From assembly GCA_014825775.1 (NCBI GenBank), contig MVAQ01000008.1, positions 1 through 64,000 on the forward strand: a stretch of 64,000 bases of DNA, written 5' to 3'. Positions 10,916 to 21,780 of this stretch are shown here, one piece after another (the stretch's first letter is position 1; each line of letters opens with the position of its first letter). Origin of the DNA: Krasilnikovozyma curviuscula (Eukaryota > Basidiomycota > Tremellomycetes > Cystofilobasidiales > Mrakiaceae). The notes under the pieces were generated by a model. The model searched no databases and was not told the DNA's origin. It was given only the letters and a program-made list of their open reading frames with translations. Position numbers and translations under genes: made by a program.

Positions 10916-10940
10916 AAATTCATAAATTAGTTATTGTACT

Positions 10941-11100
10941 CCTCGCGAGGGGGAAGACTAGCACCATCCTCATCGCGAGTGGGACGCGCGCTGTCCTCCT
11001 CGCGAATTTGAGCCTTCTCGCGACTGGGGCAGAACACAACTATAAAGCAGGCGCGCTTTGGCGCTTAACGAGTCGCGGTGCAATATCAACACAGGGTACT
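10941..11100 (+). repeat. LTR-like fragment with TCGCGA array and TATA box
   Basis: TCGCGA occurs four times, at 10943, 10973, 11000 and 11018, within a row of imperfect repeats (CCTCATCGCGAGTGGGAC type). TATAAA follows at 11041, then the GCGCGCTTTGGCGCTTAACG block shared with 9480-9610. The arrangement resembles the enhancer repeats and promoter of an LTR U3 region. Confidence 0.45.
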
Positions 11101-11204
11101 GCATTGACTTCCCCTTCACAGAGATTTGTTTGTTGGCGAAAATCCATGTCATCATCTGAATTCAAATCCGGAGGTCCGTGTCAGCGCACTTGGTTACAAA
11201 GCAA

Positions 11205-11350
11205 ATATACTCAGTAACTACCACACTCGATGTGAAGTTGTCTGAGGTTTAATGCTGTAGCGACCCGCGTCTCCGAATTCTCTATCATAACTAACGAAAA
11301 TAGAAACCCCCGTCGAACCAACTCAGAATCTAGATCGTGGAGCTTCCTTC
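11205..11350 (-). repeat. Diverged copia LTR fragment
   Basis: CTCAGTAACTACCACACTCG and the following TGTGAAGTTGTCTGAGG match the 5' LTR of the copia element at 8772-8812 with few changes. The similarity fades after about 11300. Confidence 0.45.
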
Positions 11351-12217
11351 AGCGAACTCTCCAACAAATCTTTCCCAAAAACTATTGTTGTTGCGCCAGG
11401 ACTAACTAACGCCAGGTGTCGTCTTGTAAAAATTGCGTCACGACCTCATAAGTGTACAGTGCCACAGCTTTATAGTCAGTGGTTAAGCGCAATGAACTTG
11501 CACCTTGGACTACTTTCGCGCCCTGGTGTGGTTCTGTTTGCATCTTCTTGACTAAAGAGCTACTTTGTGTAGTCAAAGAATGTTTCATTTTATTGCAATG
11601 CAACAGATTGATACATTAGAAGCCGAAGTAGTAAGGGCTACTTGATTTATGCTGACTTTCAAATTACATAAAGATACGGCGTTTGGCAAATCGCAGCGGA
11701 ACTAACCTAACTTACAATTGCACATGTGGTATGCGTTTTTGTGAGCAGATTGATGACAAGATATTTGTTCAGAGTAGTGAGTGTTTGAATAGTATGTGTT
11801 TGACATCCTCACTCACAATTCTGCTTACTCATAAGATACTCTGTAATGTATACCCAAACCACTGTTGATCGGTCTCCCATCGCGTCATCTAGTCTTGTTT
11901 GACTGACTTCCATAAACTCATGTATAGAATGTTTATGTTACAACCAACCTCCATCAATGACTCACAAAGACCCTCCATCTATGCTGAGTTAGTTGAGCCT
12001 ACATTGGGTATCTGGAAGGTCACAGAGTGTAGTTACTCACACCAGTCGCCAGTCAAACGACGTTAGAGCTGCTCCGGTCCATTTACTTGCAATTGAATAA
12101 TATGCAATCAGTGAATACATTGCGTTTCTAGTAAGGGTGTTACAGTCAACATTAGAGAGATCTGGCGAGATTTTGTGATGGAGATCTACTACATATATTA
12201 CAACAGAAAGAATGGCG
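11351..12217. other. Transposon-derived and intergenic sequence
   Basis: A weak relative of the LTR-like block occurs on the minus strand at about 11410-11480 (ACTATAAAGC motif). The rest up to the NT-C2 gene stop at 12218 contains only short open frames without recognisable domains. Confidence 0.35.
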
Positions 12218-13827
12218 TCAGCCGCTACTTGAGGTTTCCGACACGCTGGCAGTGGGACTGATTTTTGGCGGAATGTTGGTCGTGAAAGGTGTTTGAGCAC
12301 CGTTAGTGTAGAAGGGGTTGAATAGAGCTTCGATGAGAGCCTCTGGCGTTGACTTGGATCCCGACAAGATGTGATGGCCAAGGTCTTGTCGTGTGTCTTG
12401 AGATTGGAATGAGGGGCCAGTGGAAAAAGAAGGGGCAAACGATCGTATCTTTTGAAAATCAGGAATGAAAATTAATTTCGGTCAGAGATCGCGTGTTTTT
12501 TTAGGTGAGTCGCGCGATCCTAATATTACTCACAGAGCTCGCGTCGGAATCGCTCATGGCGGCAGAAGGGACAAGGGCGTCTTCGGTTGAAACTTTTGCA
12601 TAAAAGGCAGAAATAGTGTTAGTATAGATAAAGTTGATTGGTTCCGGAGTGGATAGATATCTCACTTCTGGACTGTGGCCCGCCTTCATCAACAGCACCG
12701 ACCAGGTTTTCGATTCCAGCAGTTTGACCCTTGTCCAAGGGCGGTGCTTTCCATCTCGTAAAGCCGCTAACTTGATCTATCCGTATCGAGACCATGAGAG
12801 TTGCATTCGTCTTTTGGCCCTCCAGCAGGAACTTGCGCTGGACACGTCCTCTTCCTGCATACTCGGCCAGGTTGATGTTGACGATACCAAATAATGACTT
12901 GACTTCTTCCTCTTCGTCTGGCTTTCGCAAACTCTACAACACATGTGCAAGATGGGTCAGCATTCTGAGTGTCGGAAAAAGTGCTACCGAGGCGGGACCC
13001 ACTTGATGTATTGACAACCTCAGCTCTCTAGGCCTCAACTTCCCACCTTTACTTGAAATTTTGATTACATTCGATACTCGGTGATTCCAAACACATTTGT
13101 GGTCCTCAACCTGCTGATTATGTGTTTTACCCTTGTCTGACTTTGTAGCCATCTGCTCGACCGACAACCCTCCTATCGAGTTTGGTAGTATTGCTTGAAA
13201 GATTCCAGATGCATCACCTGATATCGGTGATTCCATCGCCTCCTCATTCTCGTCGTCCTCGTCGTCATCATCGTTGCCGCGGCCGCTCCGTTGTTCTTCA
13301 TTCGCACTATGGAAGGACAGGGACGATGTTGATGATGATGGTGAAGATGTGTAGTCGTTAGCTACAATGGGTGGTGGTGGTGATGCTTCAGTTTGAGGAG
13401 TGGCTGAATGCAAGAGAGAGGACGAAGGCAAACTATTCTTGGACACTCTCCGGTGAAGAATGTTGGTCGACGACGAAGAACTCGACGCAAGGGTACCTGG
13501 ATAGAGGAGTAAACAAAAGTAAGTAGGATGAAGATATTCAATCCGCATGGGCAGCGAAAGGACCAGACCAGAGAAATGACAGGAAAGAGACTCTGAATGG
13601 GTTTACGTACTGCTCGGTTGGCCTGACGAAGCAGACTCTAACGACTTGACCCCACTGGATTGGCTGTGCTGTGTTTGGTTGCTGTCTCGATGTTGTTTAG
13701 ATTTGAACTTCCATTCAGCTTGGAATTTGGACTGCTTCAAGGGTATGTTCGTCAATTCGCAGATCGTCAGGTCGAGGTTGAAGTAGCTATTTTTGATGAC
13801 AAAGCCGTTGAGCAGCGAGGGAGCCAT
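12218..13827 (-). CDS. NT-C2 (EEIG1/EHBP1) domain protein
   Basis: Five exons join in phase: 13611-13827, 13003-13496, 12666-12933, 12534-12592 and 12218-12448, for 422 residues. The NT-C2 fold is recognised from LTICELTNIPLKQSKFQAEW and WKFK at the start, CVWNHRVSNVIKI in the middle, and FGIVNINLAEYAGRG with KTNATLMVSI near residue 270. These folds bind lipids or tether proteins to membranes and the actin cytoskeleton in relatives. Roughly 130 residues rich in Ser, Asp, Glu and Pro interrupt the domain between its first strands and the WNHRV strand. The C-terminus, with LIEALFNPFYTNGAQTPFT, has no domain I know. The start codon gives a short N-terminus consistent with the family. An upstream exon cannot be excluded. 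Confidence 0.8.
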
Positions 13828-14342
13828 TCAGGGTGGGGAGAGCACAGAGAGAGCACAAGGTCTTGCTGCTCTGACCTTCTTGCTCGATGGCTGCTAGTAG
13901 GATACAGACGCCGTCCAACCGTTGGTGGAACGGCGGCGGAGGAAGTTTCATTATAATTGTACGCCACGGAAATCTGCATGAAACCAGATGAGACGTTCAT
14001 TCTGCTAAGTCTTCGTCATTCGCACCAGTAACCACTTTCGATGGAAATGAACTGATAATCGCTGCGGAAACGTCCACTGTGCTCAGAGACTCATTCTAAT
14101 CAAGCAAGCAAGCAATCAAAGAATGCGATATATACAGCACTTCAACTTTATACCACCCCAATCTGAACAGTTCCATTCCTGCGTGAACAGCTTTTCAGCA
14201 GAGGAACCAAGCGTGGTAAAAGATCCAGTCGATTAGATGACAGCAAACTCATGCCAGCTGCGTTTATCAGTACTCTGTTTTGCGAGCTAATGAGAAAAAA
14301 GGAAATTAACTTCTGATTACAACGACAACAACTTAAGAGCAA

Positions 14343-15864
14343 CTCACCTCTACATTTTGAAACTTCTGTCGTGCTTCACCCCAATCGCCTCTGTCGATGT
14401 CGAAATGTTGGGCATTGCTTCCCAGATGGGATCGACATCAGGTCCGTCAAGATCTCCTGCTCCATCCCAACCCCAGCACCACACATACGCAGGATTCGGC
14501 ACCCATTTCACTTCTTCTGTTTCTTCATCGGTAAATAGCTACAAACGATGAACAAGATGGAAAATATATCCCATTTGAGGTCAGCGACAGAACTGTAAGC
14601 AGCAACAAGGAGACTGGAACGAGAGAAACTTACCCGATCGTGGGGTCCGTACCATGTTCGATCTTGAGGGTCGGTATGCGGGTCATCTGGTAGCCCACCA
14701 ATTCTCTTGTATCCTCTGATAGCGCTCAGGTTTCTACGTTCTGGGTGGATGATGGAGTAGACCTTGTTATCATAAGCAAGCTTCACTCGAGGAACCATAA
14801 GAATTCGTCCAAACCCTAGATATCAGATTCAAAGTAGCCTAGTGAGCAGAGGAACAGGTACAGGCGTGCAGGATTGTACGGACCAGATCGAGTGTAATCG
14901 TTGCAAATCAACGAACACTCCGATGCAGAGCATTCTCCACTTCCCAAGTTGGCCATTCTGAATTTGACGTGAGGGATCTCATACAGCGGCTGGGGGTCCA
15001 GAACCGCAATACCGTTCCAGCAGGACTGCACTTGCAGCGGAAGATGGTCCTGGAAACGACGGGACGATTCAGGGTGATGAAAGACGCTTTCAAAGGGTGC
15101 GTTTTCAAGAGCCGTGCCGTTGATGTCTCTGGCTACCCAGTTGTCTGTTCAAAAAATGCAAATGATCCACAACTTCAGTCAACCTTGTCCGCTTCTCACG
15201 GACAAAAATCGCAACATCAATCGCGACGAACCGTAGAACACCGGGGAGCCCTGACAGACATGCATAACAAGATTCGGTTATAACTCGTATTCCACGCGAA
15301 TGATGAAAACTTGGACTTACGATATCGGAGTGGAACATGTAATCTGACGCGCAAGTGATTCCGGCATTCTGCCTTCTACTCTGCCAGATCAACTCCAGAA
15401 TATCGTCCACACAAGGAAGAATACTAAAATTGGATGTTGTTATTTAGTCGGTTTGCGAAGTACTATTCAGTCTTCAGCGTGGTGACTTACTCGTTCATGA
15501 AAACAATGCTGTCAAACACCTCCTGCTTTGTCTCTCGTAACTCATGCAAAGGTACAAGGGCAGCATTTCGCACCTCCGCCAGATATTCAATTCGATGATT
15601 GAATGCACCTCTCGTTCTCATTGAGGTCCTGATCTCTACTCGAAGTCCAGCAGTATACGTGAGTGCGCCGAAGATATGCAAAAGGGCTTTTGTCTGATCG
15701 GTTGAACCGTTCTCATAGATGGAGATGAAAACGTTCTGATACCCAAGAATGGCAGCAACTCGAAAGAGTGACGCAAAGATGTCGGGGATAACGTCGAAGG
15801 AGTTGTACAGGTTGATGGCAAAGAAGTACTTGTGTTGAGATCCCGAGAGATCCCTCTTGATGTT
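14343..15864. repeat. Near-identical 1,522-bp tract, left copy
   Basis: This matches 17092-18613 at a constant offset of 2,749 bp with no gap. The only difference I found is A at 15730 versus G at 18479, a silent change in a valine codon. The tract starts 7 bp past the stop codon and ends inside the coding region. Confidence 0.9.
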
Positions 15865-16485
15865 TTCTCGTCGTCCGTCGCTGGACAGATCATAATCATC
15901 TAAACTCGACATCTTCTTAGACCCCCAGTTAGAGAAAAGTCCAGGACCGCTTCTCCATCTGTTCTTTACCTGGCCGAACAGAGGCTGGTACCGTTCGTGA
16001 GCTTGTTCGTCGTACAGCTGCTGGACGTGTCGAGTGCATTCTTTTGTATGATGTGCCGATAGCGAGCTGAGCAGCTCCATGACCCTCATCCGCTGCTGCA
16101 TCGAGGGGAGTGGCATCACTGATCTTGATGTGGACCGGCCTGGAGCAGCAATCTTTGGCCTCGACTTGGAACCGGTGGGCGACCATACTTCGGTGGGGCT
16201 GGGAGGCTTGAACACACCGAGACAGGGTGATCTAAGTAACAGGACAACAAAAGAACAAAGCAATGAGGAATTGGGCTCACATCTCGTCGGAAGAGCTGGT
16301 TCCACAGGACGTTGTCACCGCCCATTGTAAATCCAATTAGACAAATGCGGTTCATCAGCGTTTCAAACTGGGAACGAGGTTCCTTCATCCTTACTCACGT
16401 TAGCAAAGACTAGTCCAACCAAGATTCCCAGTAGGAGCGACGACAAGGTGGGCAGCCTTCGTATGATATGATTTGCCAACACCAT
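14350..16485 (-). CDS. CAP59/CMT1-like glycosyltransferase, copy A
   Basis: A type II membrane protein: MVLANHIIRRLPTL precedes a hydrophobic signal anchor (residues about 12-28, exon 16399-16485). The luminal part matches the cryptococcal mannosyltransferase/CAP59 family (GT69): KYFFAINLYNSFDVIPDIFA, FISIYENGSTDQTKALLHIF, YLAEVRNAALVPL, GITCASDYMFHSDI, RMANLGSGECSASECSLICN. Relatives transfer alpha-1,3-mannose or act in capsule polysaccharide export. The acceptor is unknown. The stop is TAG at 14350-14352. The 3' exons and introns are almost identical to copy B. The 5' stem region is diverged (NRWRSGPGLFSNWGSKKMSS here). Exon 2 may be a 15-nt exon (LFRRD, near 16341-16355), and the stem splicing is uncertain. 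Confidence 0.8.
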
Positions 16486-17098
16486 TTCCTTTTTCTTTCG
16501 TTCCAAGGAGAGCGTAGCCTTCCCTTGGCCCTACTCTGCTCTGAGGTTGCTCTGACGACAAGTTCACTACCAGGGAATGGGAACTGAATGGGAACGCGAT
16601 TCAGGGTTGCTGAAATTTGGCGAGATACAGTGTTTGGTGCAAGCTGGCGACACCTCGCGATCTTGGTCGCCGTCACTGACGCCTAGCTCAACGCGCGACC
16701 AATCGAGCAATTTCATTTTGGCGGTCCCTCTCTCTTTTAAGATAAAGACTGCATCGAAGTTAAATATATCCCTTTCGCTTGTTTGAGAACTATAGAGGAG
16801 AATGAACGCTTTAAGACGGACGATTTGTACGACAGATTATACATCCCATTCTCAACGACCATCTTTGCCGTGATAAACCTTAGACTTCCCCGCCTCAGCA
16901 TCATCAAATCTCTACTGCTCCTAGACGTTTCCAGCCATAATTGACGAGGCTAAAATGAAATTATACAGGGGTGAAAAGAAGATTGCTCTGATGGTTCACG
17001 GCGGATGAAAGTTAATGGCGGGTGCTCTGTGAGACAATAACATAAGATAGTCGTTAGATAACCTGAAGATGTAGACAGACAGATTCTTCATCTCACCT
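16486..17098. other. Spacer between the two CAP59-like genes
   Basis: This must hold the promoter of copy A and the 3' end of copy B. No gene is visible. It is not duplicated elsewhere in the window: sequence similarity between the two loci stops at 17092. Confidence 0.5.
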
Positions 17099-18613
17099 CT
17101 ACATTTTGAAACTTCTGTCGTGCTTCACCCCAATCGCCTCTGTCGATGTCGAAATGTTGGGCATTGCTTCCCAGATGGGATCGACATCAGGTCCGTCAAG
17201 ATCTCCTGCTCCATCCCAACCCCAGCACCACACATACGCAGGATTCGGCACCCATTTCACTTCTTCTGTTTCTTCATCGGTAAATAGCTACAAACGATGA
17301 ACAAGATGGAAAATATATCCCATTTGAGGTCAGCGACAGAACTGTAAGCAGCAACAAGGAGACTGGAACGAGAGAAACTTACCCGATCGTGGGGTCCGTA
17401 CCATGTTCGATCTTGAGGGTCGGTATGCGGGTCATCTGGTAGCCCACCAATTCTCTTGTATCCTCTGATAGCGCTCAGGTTTCTACGTTCTGGGTGGATG
17501 ATGGAGTAGACCTTGTTATCATAAGCAAGCTTCACTCGAGGAACCATAAGAATTCGTCCAAACCCTAGATATCAGATTCAAAGTAGCCTAGTGAGCAGAG
17601 GAACAGGTACAGGCGTGCAGGATTGTACGGACCAGATCGAGTGTAATCGTTGCAAATCAACGAACACTCCGATGCAGAGCATTCTCCACTTCCCAAGTTG
17701 GCCATTCTGAATTTGACGTGAGGGATCTCATACAGCGGCTGGGGGTCCAGAACCGCAATACCGTTCCAGCAGGACTGCACTTGCAGCGGAAGATGGTCCT
17801 GGAAACGACGGGACGATTCAGGGTGATGAAAGACGCTTTCAAAGGGTGCGTTTTCAAGAGCCGTGCCGTTGATGTCTCTGGCTACCCAGTTGTCTGTTCA
17901 AAAAATGCAAATGATCCACAACTTCAGTCAACCTTGTCCGCTTCTCACGGACAAAAATCGCAACATCAATCGCGACGAACCGTAGAACACCGGGGAGCCC
18001 TGACAGACATGCATAACAAGATTCGGTTATAACTCGTATTCCACGCGAATGATGAAAACTTGGACTTACGATATCGGAGTGGAACATGTAATCTGACGCG
18101 CAAGTGATTCCGGCATTCTGCCTTCTACTCTGCCAGATCAACTCCAGAATATCGTCCACACAAGGAAGAATACTAAAATTGGATGTTGTTATTTAGTCGG
18201 TTTGCGAAGTACTATTCAGTCTTCAGCGTGGTGACTTACTCGTTCATGAAAACAATGCTGTCAAACACCTCCTGCTTTGTCTCTCGTAACTCATGCAAAG
18301 GTACAAGGGCAGCATTTCGCACCTCCGCCAGATATTCAATTCGATGATTGAATGCACCTCTCGTTCTCATTGAGGTCCTGATCTCTACTCGAAGTCCAGC
18401 AGTATACGTGAGTGCGCCGAAGATATGCAAAAGGGCTTTTGTCTGATCGGTTGAACCGTTCTCATAGATGGAGATGAAGACGTTCTGATACCCAAGAATG
18501 GCAGCAACTCGAAAGAGTGACGCAAAGATGTCGGGGATAACGTCGAAGGAGTTGTACAGGTTGATGGCAAAGAAGTACTTGTGTTGAGATCCCGAGAGAT
18601 CCCTCTTGATGTT
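17092..18613. repeat. Near-identical 1,522-bp tract, right copy
   Basis: Partner of 14343-15864. Introns are as conserved as exons within the tract, whereas the flanking coding sequence has many replacements. That contrast points to recent gene conversion rather than selection alone. Confidence 0.9.
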
Positions 18614-19336
18614 GTCTTTATAGCTATCTTCTCCACCGCCATCAAATTCATCCATATCAGCATGTTTTGACCCCCATCCAGAGAAGATGCCGTTGCCTGT
18701 GCGCCAGGATTTTTTGTGGCCATACAGAGGTTGGTATCGTTCGTGAGCTTGTTCAAAGTACAGCGGCTGGACGTGTCGAGTACACTCTTTCGTATGGTGT
18801 GCTGAAAGAGTGCTGAGGAGTTCTATTATCCTCATTCGTTGGGGTAGCGATGGAAGAGGGACTTGATTTCTTGTACCTCTTGTACCTCCTCCTCCCACTG
18901 CATTAGTTACTGGCCTCACTGATTTGCTACCACCTAGCATGGCAAGTGGATGAGATCATCCGAGGTTCGTTCAATATCAAGGTGATGGATGTGATGGTAA
19001 AGATGAGGACGGTAAGGACAGGAGTCAGTCTGCGACTCCGCCCTCGAAAGACTCAAGAGAAGCTTCCGTCTTACCAGGAGACCAGACTGGCACTGGAGCA
19101 GGCTGCTATAGAAATAAGTAGGATGAAAATGAGCAACAGATAAACTACAGCTTAAGAAAGGAGGCGTTACCTCTCGTCTGAAGAACTATCAGGCCAGCAG
19201 AGCAACGATTCAGCGTTCGGTTCACCAGCGAAAAGGGAGGTGCGCGACTCACGTTGGCAAAGATCAGGCCCACAAAAATTCCCAGGAGGAGAGACGACAG
19301 AGTCGGCAGCCTTCTCATGATTCCATTCGCAACCAT
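17099..19336 (-). CDS. CAP59/CMT1-like glycosyltransferase, copy B
   Basis: Paralogue of the preceding gene, in the same orientation. Exon 1 (19253-19336) encodes MVANGIMRRLPTL and a hydrophobic anchor equivalent to copy A, with many substitutions. The stem differs clearly (VRPVTNAVGGGGTRGTRNQV, then KKSWRTGNGIFSGWGSKHAD). From NIKRDLSGSQHKYFFAINL onward the protein is identical to copy A. Stop at 17099-17101. A second small exon near 19183 (TTCTTCAGACGAGAG, FFRRE if 15 nt) parallels copy A. The exact acceptor that follows is unresolved because not every phase combination keeps the frame open. Predicted Golgi type II glycosyltransferase of family GT69. Acceptor unknown. Confidence 0.8.
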
Positions 19337-19825
19337 CTGGAATCAATCGAATCAGAGTGGTAAAGCACTATCAGCCTTCTGTCACTCTGCCGCTGTTTTC
19401 TGCTGGTTCGGTTCGATCTGGCCAGCTGCTCCTTTCTCATGCCCTCGTCATGCTGTTAAATCAAAAGCTACTCACCTTGGACGAATGAGTATCTCCCAGC
19501 CTGCTAGAAGTCTTTGTCCGGTTGAGAGGGGTCCTGTCGACTTTGTGGAAAAAGTTGGAGGGGAGTTGAACAGAGATTCGCGAGCAGACTGGAGGCGGCT
19601 TGAGCGTCCTGAACCTGAAATCTCACCCATTTTCAAAGATTTTTCCCTTGCATTTTAAAAGGCTTGCAGAAATGAGAGAACCATAAATGAAAGCAGTCAT
19701 TTGCCTTTGTCATTGACAACACCTGTCGCTAAAGTTGCAGGAAGTTCACCCTTTCCTACCCTTCAATGTATCAAGGAAGTATTTTATAATAGCTCATACA
19801 TAAATTTGCACATGCTTCATTCCTA
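19337..19825. other. Promoter side of copy B and 3' flank of VPS23
   Basis: The region upstream of the copy B start codon and downstream of the VPS23 stop. A plus-strand open frame crossing 19254-19658 overlaps the antisense of exon 1 of copy B and has no domain signal. Nothing else is visible. Confidence 0.5.
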
Positions 19826-21617
19826 TTACGGTGGAGGGGTTGCACCGCCGTTGAGGATCTTCTCTGCTAAACAGCGCTTGAGGAACATTTCTGCACCAAC
19901 CACGCGACTCATTCTCAGGAACTTGTCTAGATCGATCTTTTCCGCATTTAATGCCCTTGACAGCTGATAAAGCGTGTCTGATAACGCTGCTGATTCTGCG
20001 ACCAGGTCGATGAGCCTGTAAAATTTGGTTAGGGATTCTCAGCACCACACCATGGTTCAGGGATACAGCGAGATTCCAAACGACTCACTGGTTATAAACG
20101 ATGGTACTACTGCACACCACTTCCTCAACTGACACTTCTCCTCTCTCGTTCAACAACGAGATCCTTCTTTCTCCTTCTTGGACAGTGCTTCCCACGCGAT
20201 CCCTCACATTCAAACACACGTCTCTCACGGCGATCAACCTCTGGGTCTCGTCTACGATCGCTACTTCCCCACTGTCCAGATCAGCTTTGATTGATGAAAG
20301 AGCAGCGTTCGACTGATCCAAACCTTGAAGTGTTGACGAGACCGTGTTGGACAGCAAGCTGTGGACGTCGGAATGGAGGCGCACAAGTTCAGGGTTGGGA
20401 GGTAGAGGCGGCGGAGCAGGAGATGGTCCAGCTGGACCAAATGGGGTTTGTATAGAAGCTGCTGCTTGAAAAGGAAGCGCTGGAGTTGGTGGGAGGGGTG
20501 GTGGTGGAGGGGAGCCCATATCGTGAGGTAGGTGATGGTGAGGAGTCGAAGAGGAATGGTATCCATACTGGGGTTGCTGCTGATAGAAAGAATTTCTATC
20601 GGGTTGTGGAGAGCCGTATTTCTGTTGTTGGTATGGGGAAACCGCTGGCGGAACGAGAGGACTGCCGTTGTTCGGACCAACTGTAGGTTGATGTGGCATT
20701 GGCGGAATCGGAGGGGGAGGTGGGGATTTGTTTGCATTCACACTTGGTGACGGTGAAGATGACAACAAAGGTAGTTGTGAAACGGGTGGTGGAGGAGGCT
20801 GGCTAGGGTATCCAGGCGGTGGTGGACCTGCTCGCGAATAGCTGGGATGAGTTTCATGCGGTGGTATTGGTGATGGCTTTGTGGGCGCTCCGCTGCTGTT
20901 ATATATGGAAGAAGGGTATGAGGGAGATGATTGGCGAGGAAAAGCAGCTGGAGATGGGGTCGGCTTAGGAGGTGTTGATAGGTCAGCGTTGGTTTTCGGT
21001 TTTGCTACGACGGGCGGCTGCCTTGAGAATGTTTCTTGTAATGAACCTAGAAGAGTATAGAGATCACAGGACTGTTATTGGAAATAATAGGAGAGTAAGA
21101 AGAGACGATATGCGAATTGATTCTGCTTAAGCTCTCGTTGCACAGTCGAAGCTCACCTCCCATTTCCTAGCCCAGCCTTCCAGATAAGGCACGACGGTCC
21201 TCCCGCTTGGGTCGACTTCTCTGCTCTGTCTCACAAGCATTCCACTGGTTGGGGTAACGAAGACCATTGGTGGTTCTCGTGGATAAGTAAGGGGGAACCA
21301 GATGGCCAAAGGGATGTTGTACCTCGCTCCCTTAAACGAGATTGGTATTGTTCCGTGCTGGCAGAGAAGAACCACTGTTCTGCCATCATTGAAGACTGGT
21401 TAGATCAAAACAGGGAACTCAGTGTCGTTGTTGAATATTGAGAAACTCCTATGCCCATCGAGAAGGAAAGTGAAGGGGCCTCACTGTACTGGTCGGTCTT
21501 TACTCCCAGGGAAGGAAACAGTCCGAGGGCTTCGTTGACGTGGGAGTAAGTCAATTCAGGAAGCTGGTATGATCTCAGAGCAGACTGGAGCCATAGTTGC
21601 GTTGGACTCAGCGCCAT
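19826..21617 (-). CDS. VPS23: ESCRT-I subunit Vps23/TSG101
   Basis: Vps23 recognises ubiquitinated cargo and PTAP-like motifs and starts multivesicular-body sorting at endosomes. Four exons join in phase: 21485-21617, 21157-21395, 20089-21071 and 19826-20015, for 514 residues. The N-terminal UEV domain is clear (FNDGRTVVLLCQHGTIPI, YNIPLAIWFPLTYPREPPM, then CDLYTLLGSLQETF). A long Pro/Ser/Gln-rich linker with several polyproline runs follows (about residues 150-340). The C-terminus has a coiled stalk and the steadiness box LYQLSRALNAEKIDLDKFLR, with VGAEMFLKRCLAEKI. The linker is where ALIX-like and PTAP partners usually bind. The start was chosen at the methionine before the UEV domain. An in-frame methionine 16 codons upstream is possible. 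Confidence 0.92.
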
Positions 21618-21780
21618 CAAGGGAAAGAAGTAAGGGATGGGTCGCCGTTGGTGATCAGACCGCACACTTTGCGCTGAAGATATACCATGTCATTTACTTT
21701 CTTCAGTGAAATCTTCTCCCCTCGAACATACAGAAGTATCAAGAGAATAGTGTTTAATGACCTTGGAGTGTGCTATTATT

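Noticed and set aside
5930..12217. A centromere, because LTR retrotransposons are concentrated in gene-free DNA in related yeasts
   Set aside because: The island is only about 6.5 kb and is flanked by ordinary genes. Known centromeres in this group are much larger retroelement-rich regions, so this is better read as a local transposon cluster.
17099..19336. Copy B as a simple recent duplication of the whole gene
   Set aside because: The 5' exons and the flanks are diverged while the 3' 1.5 kb is nearly identical, which does not fit one duplication date.
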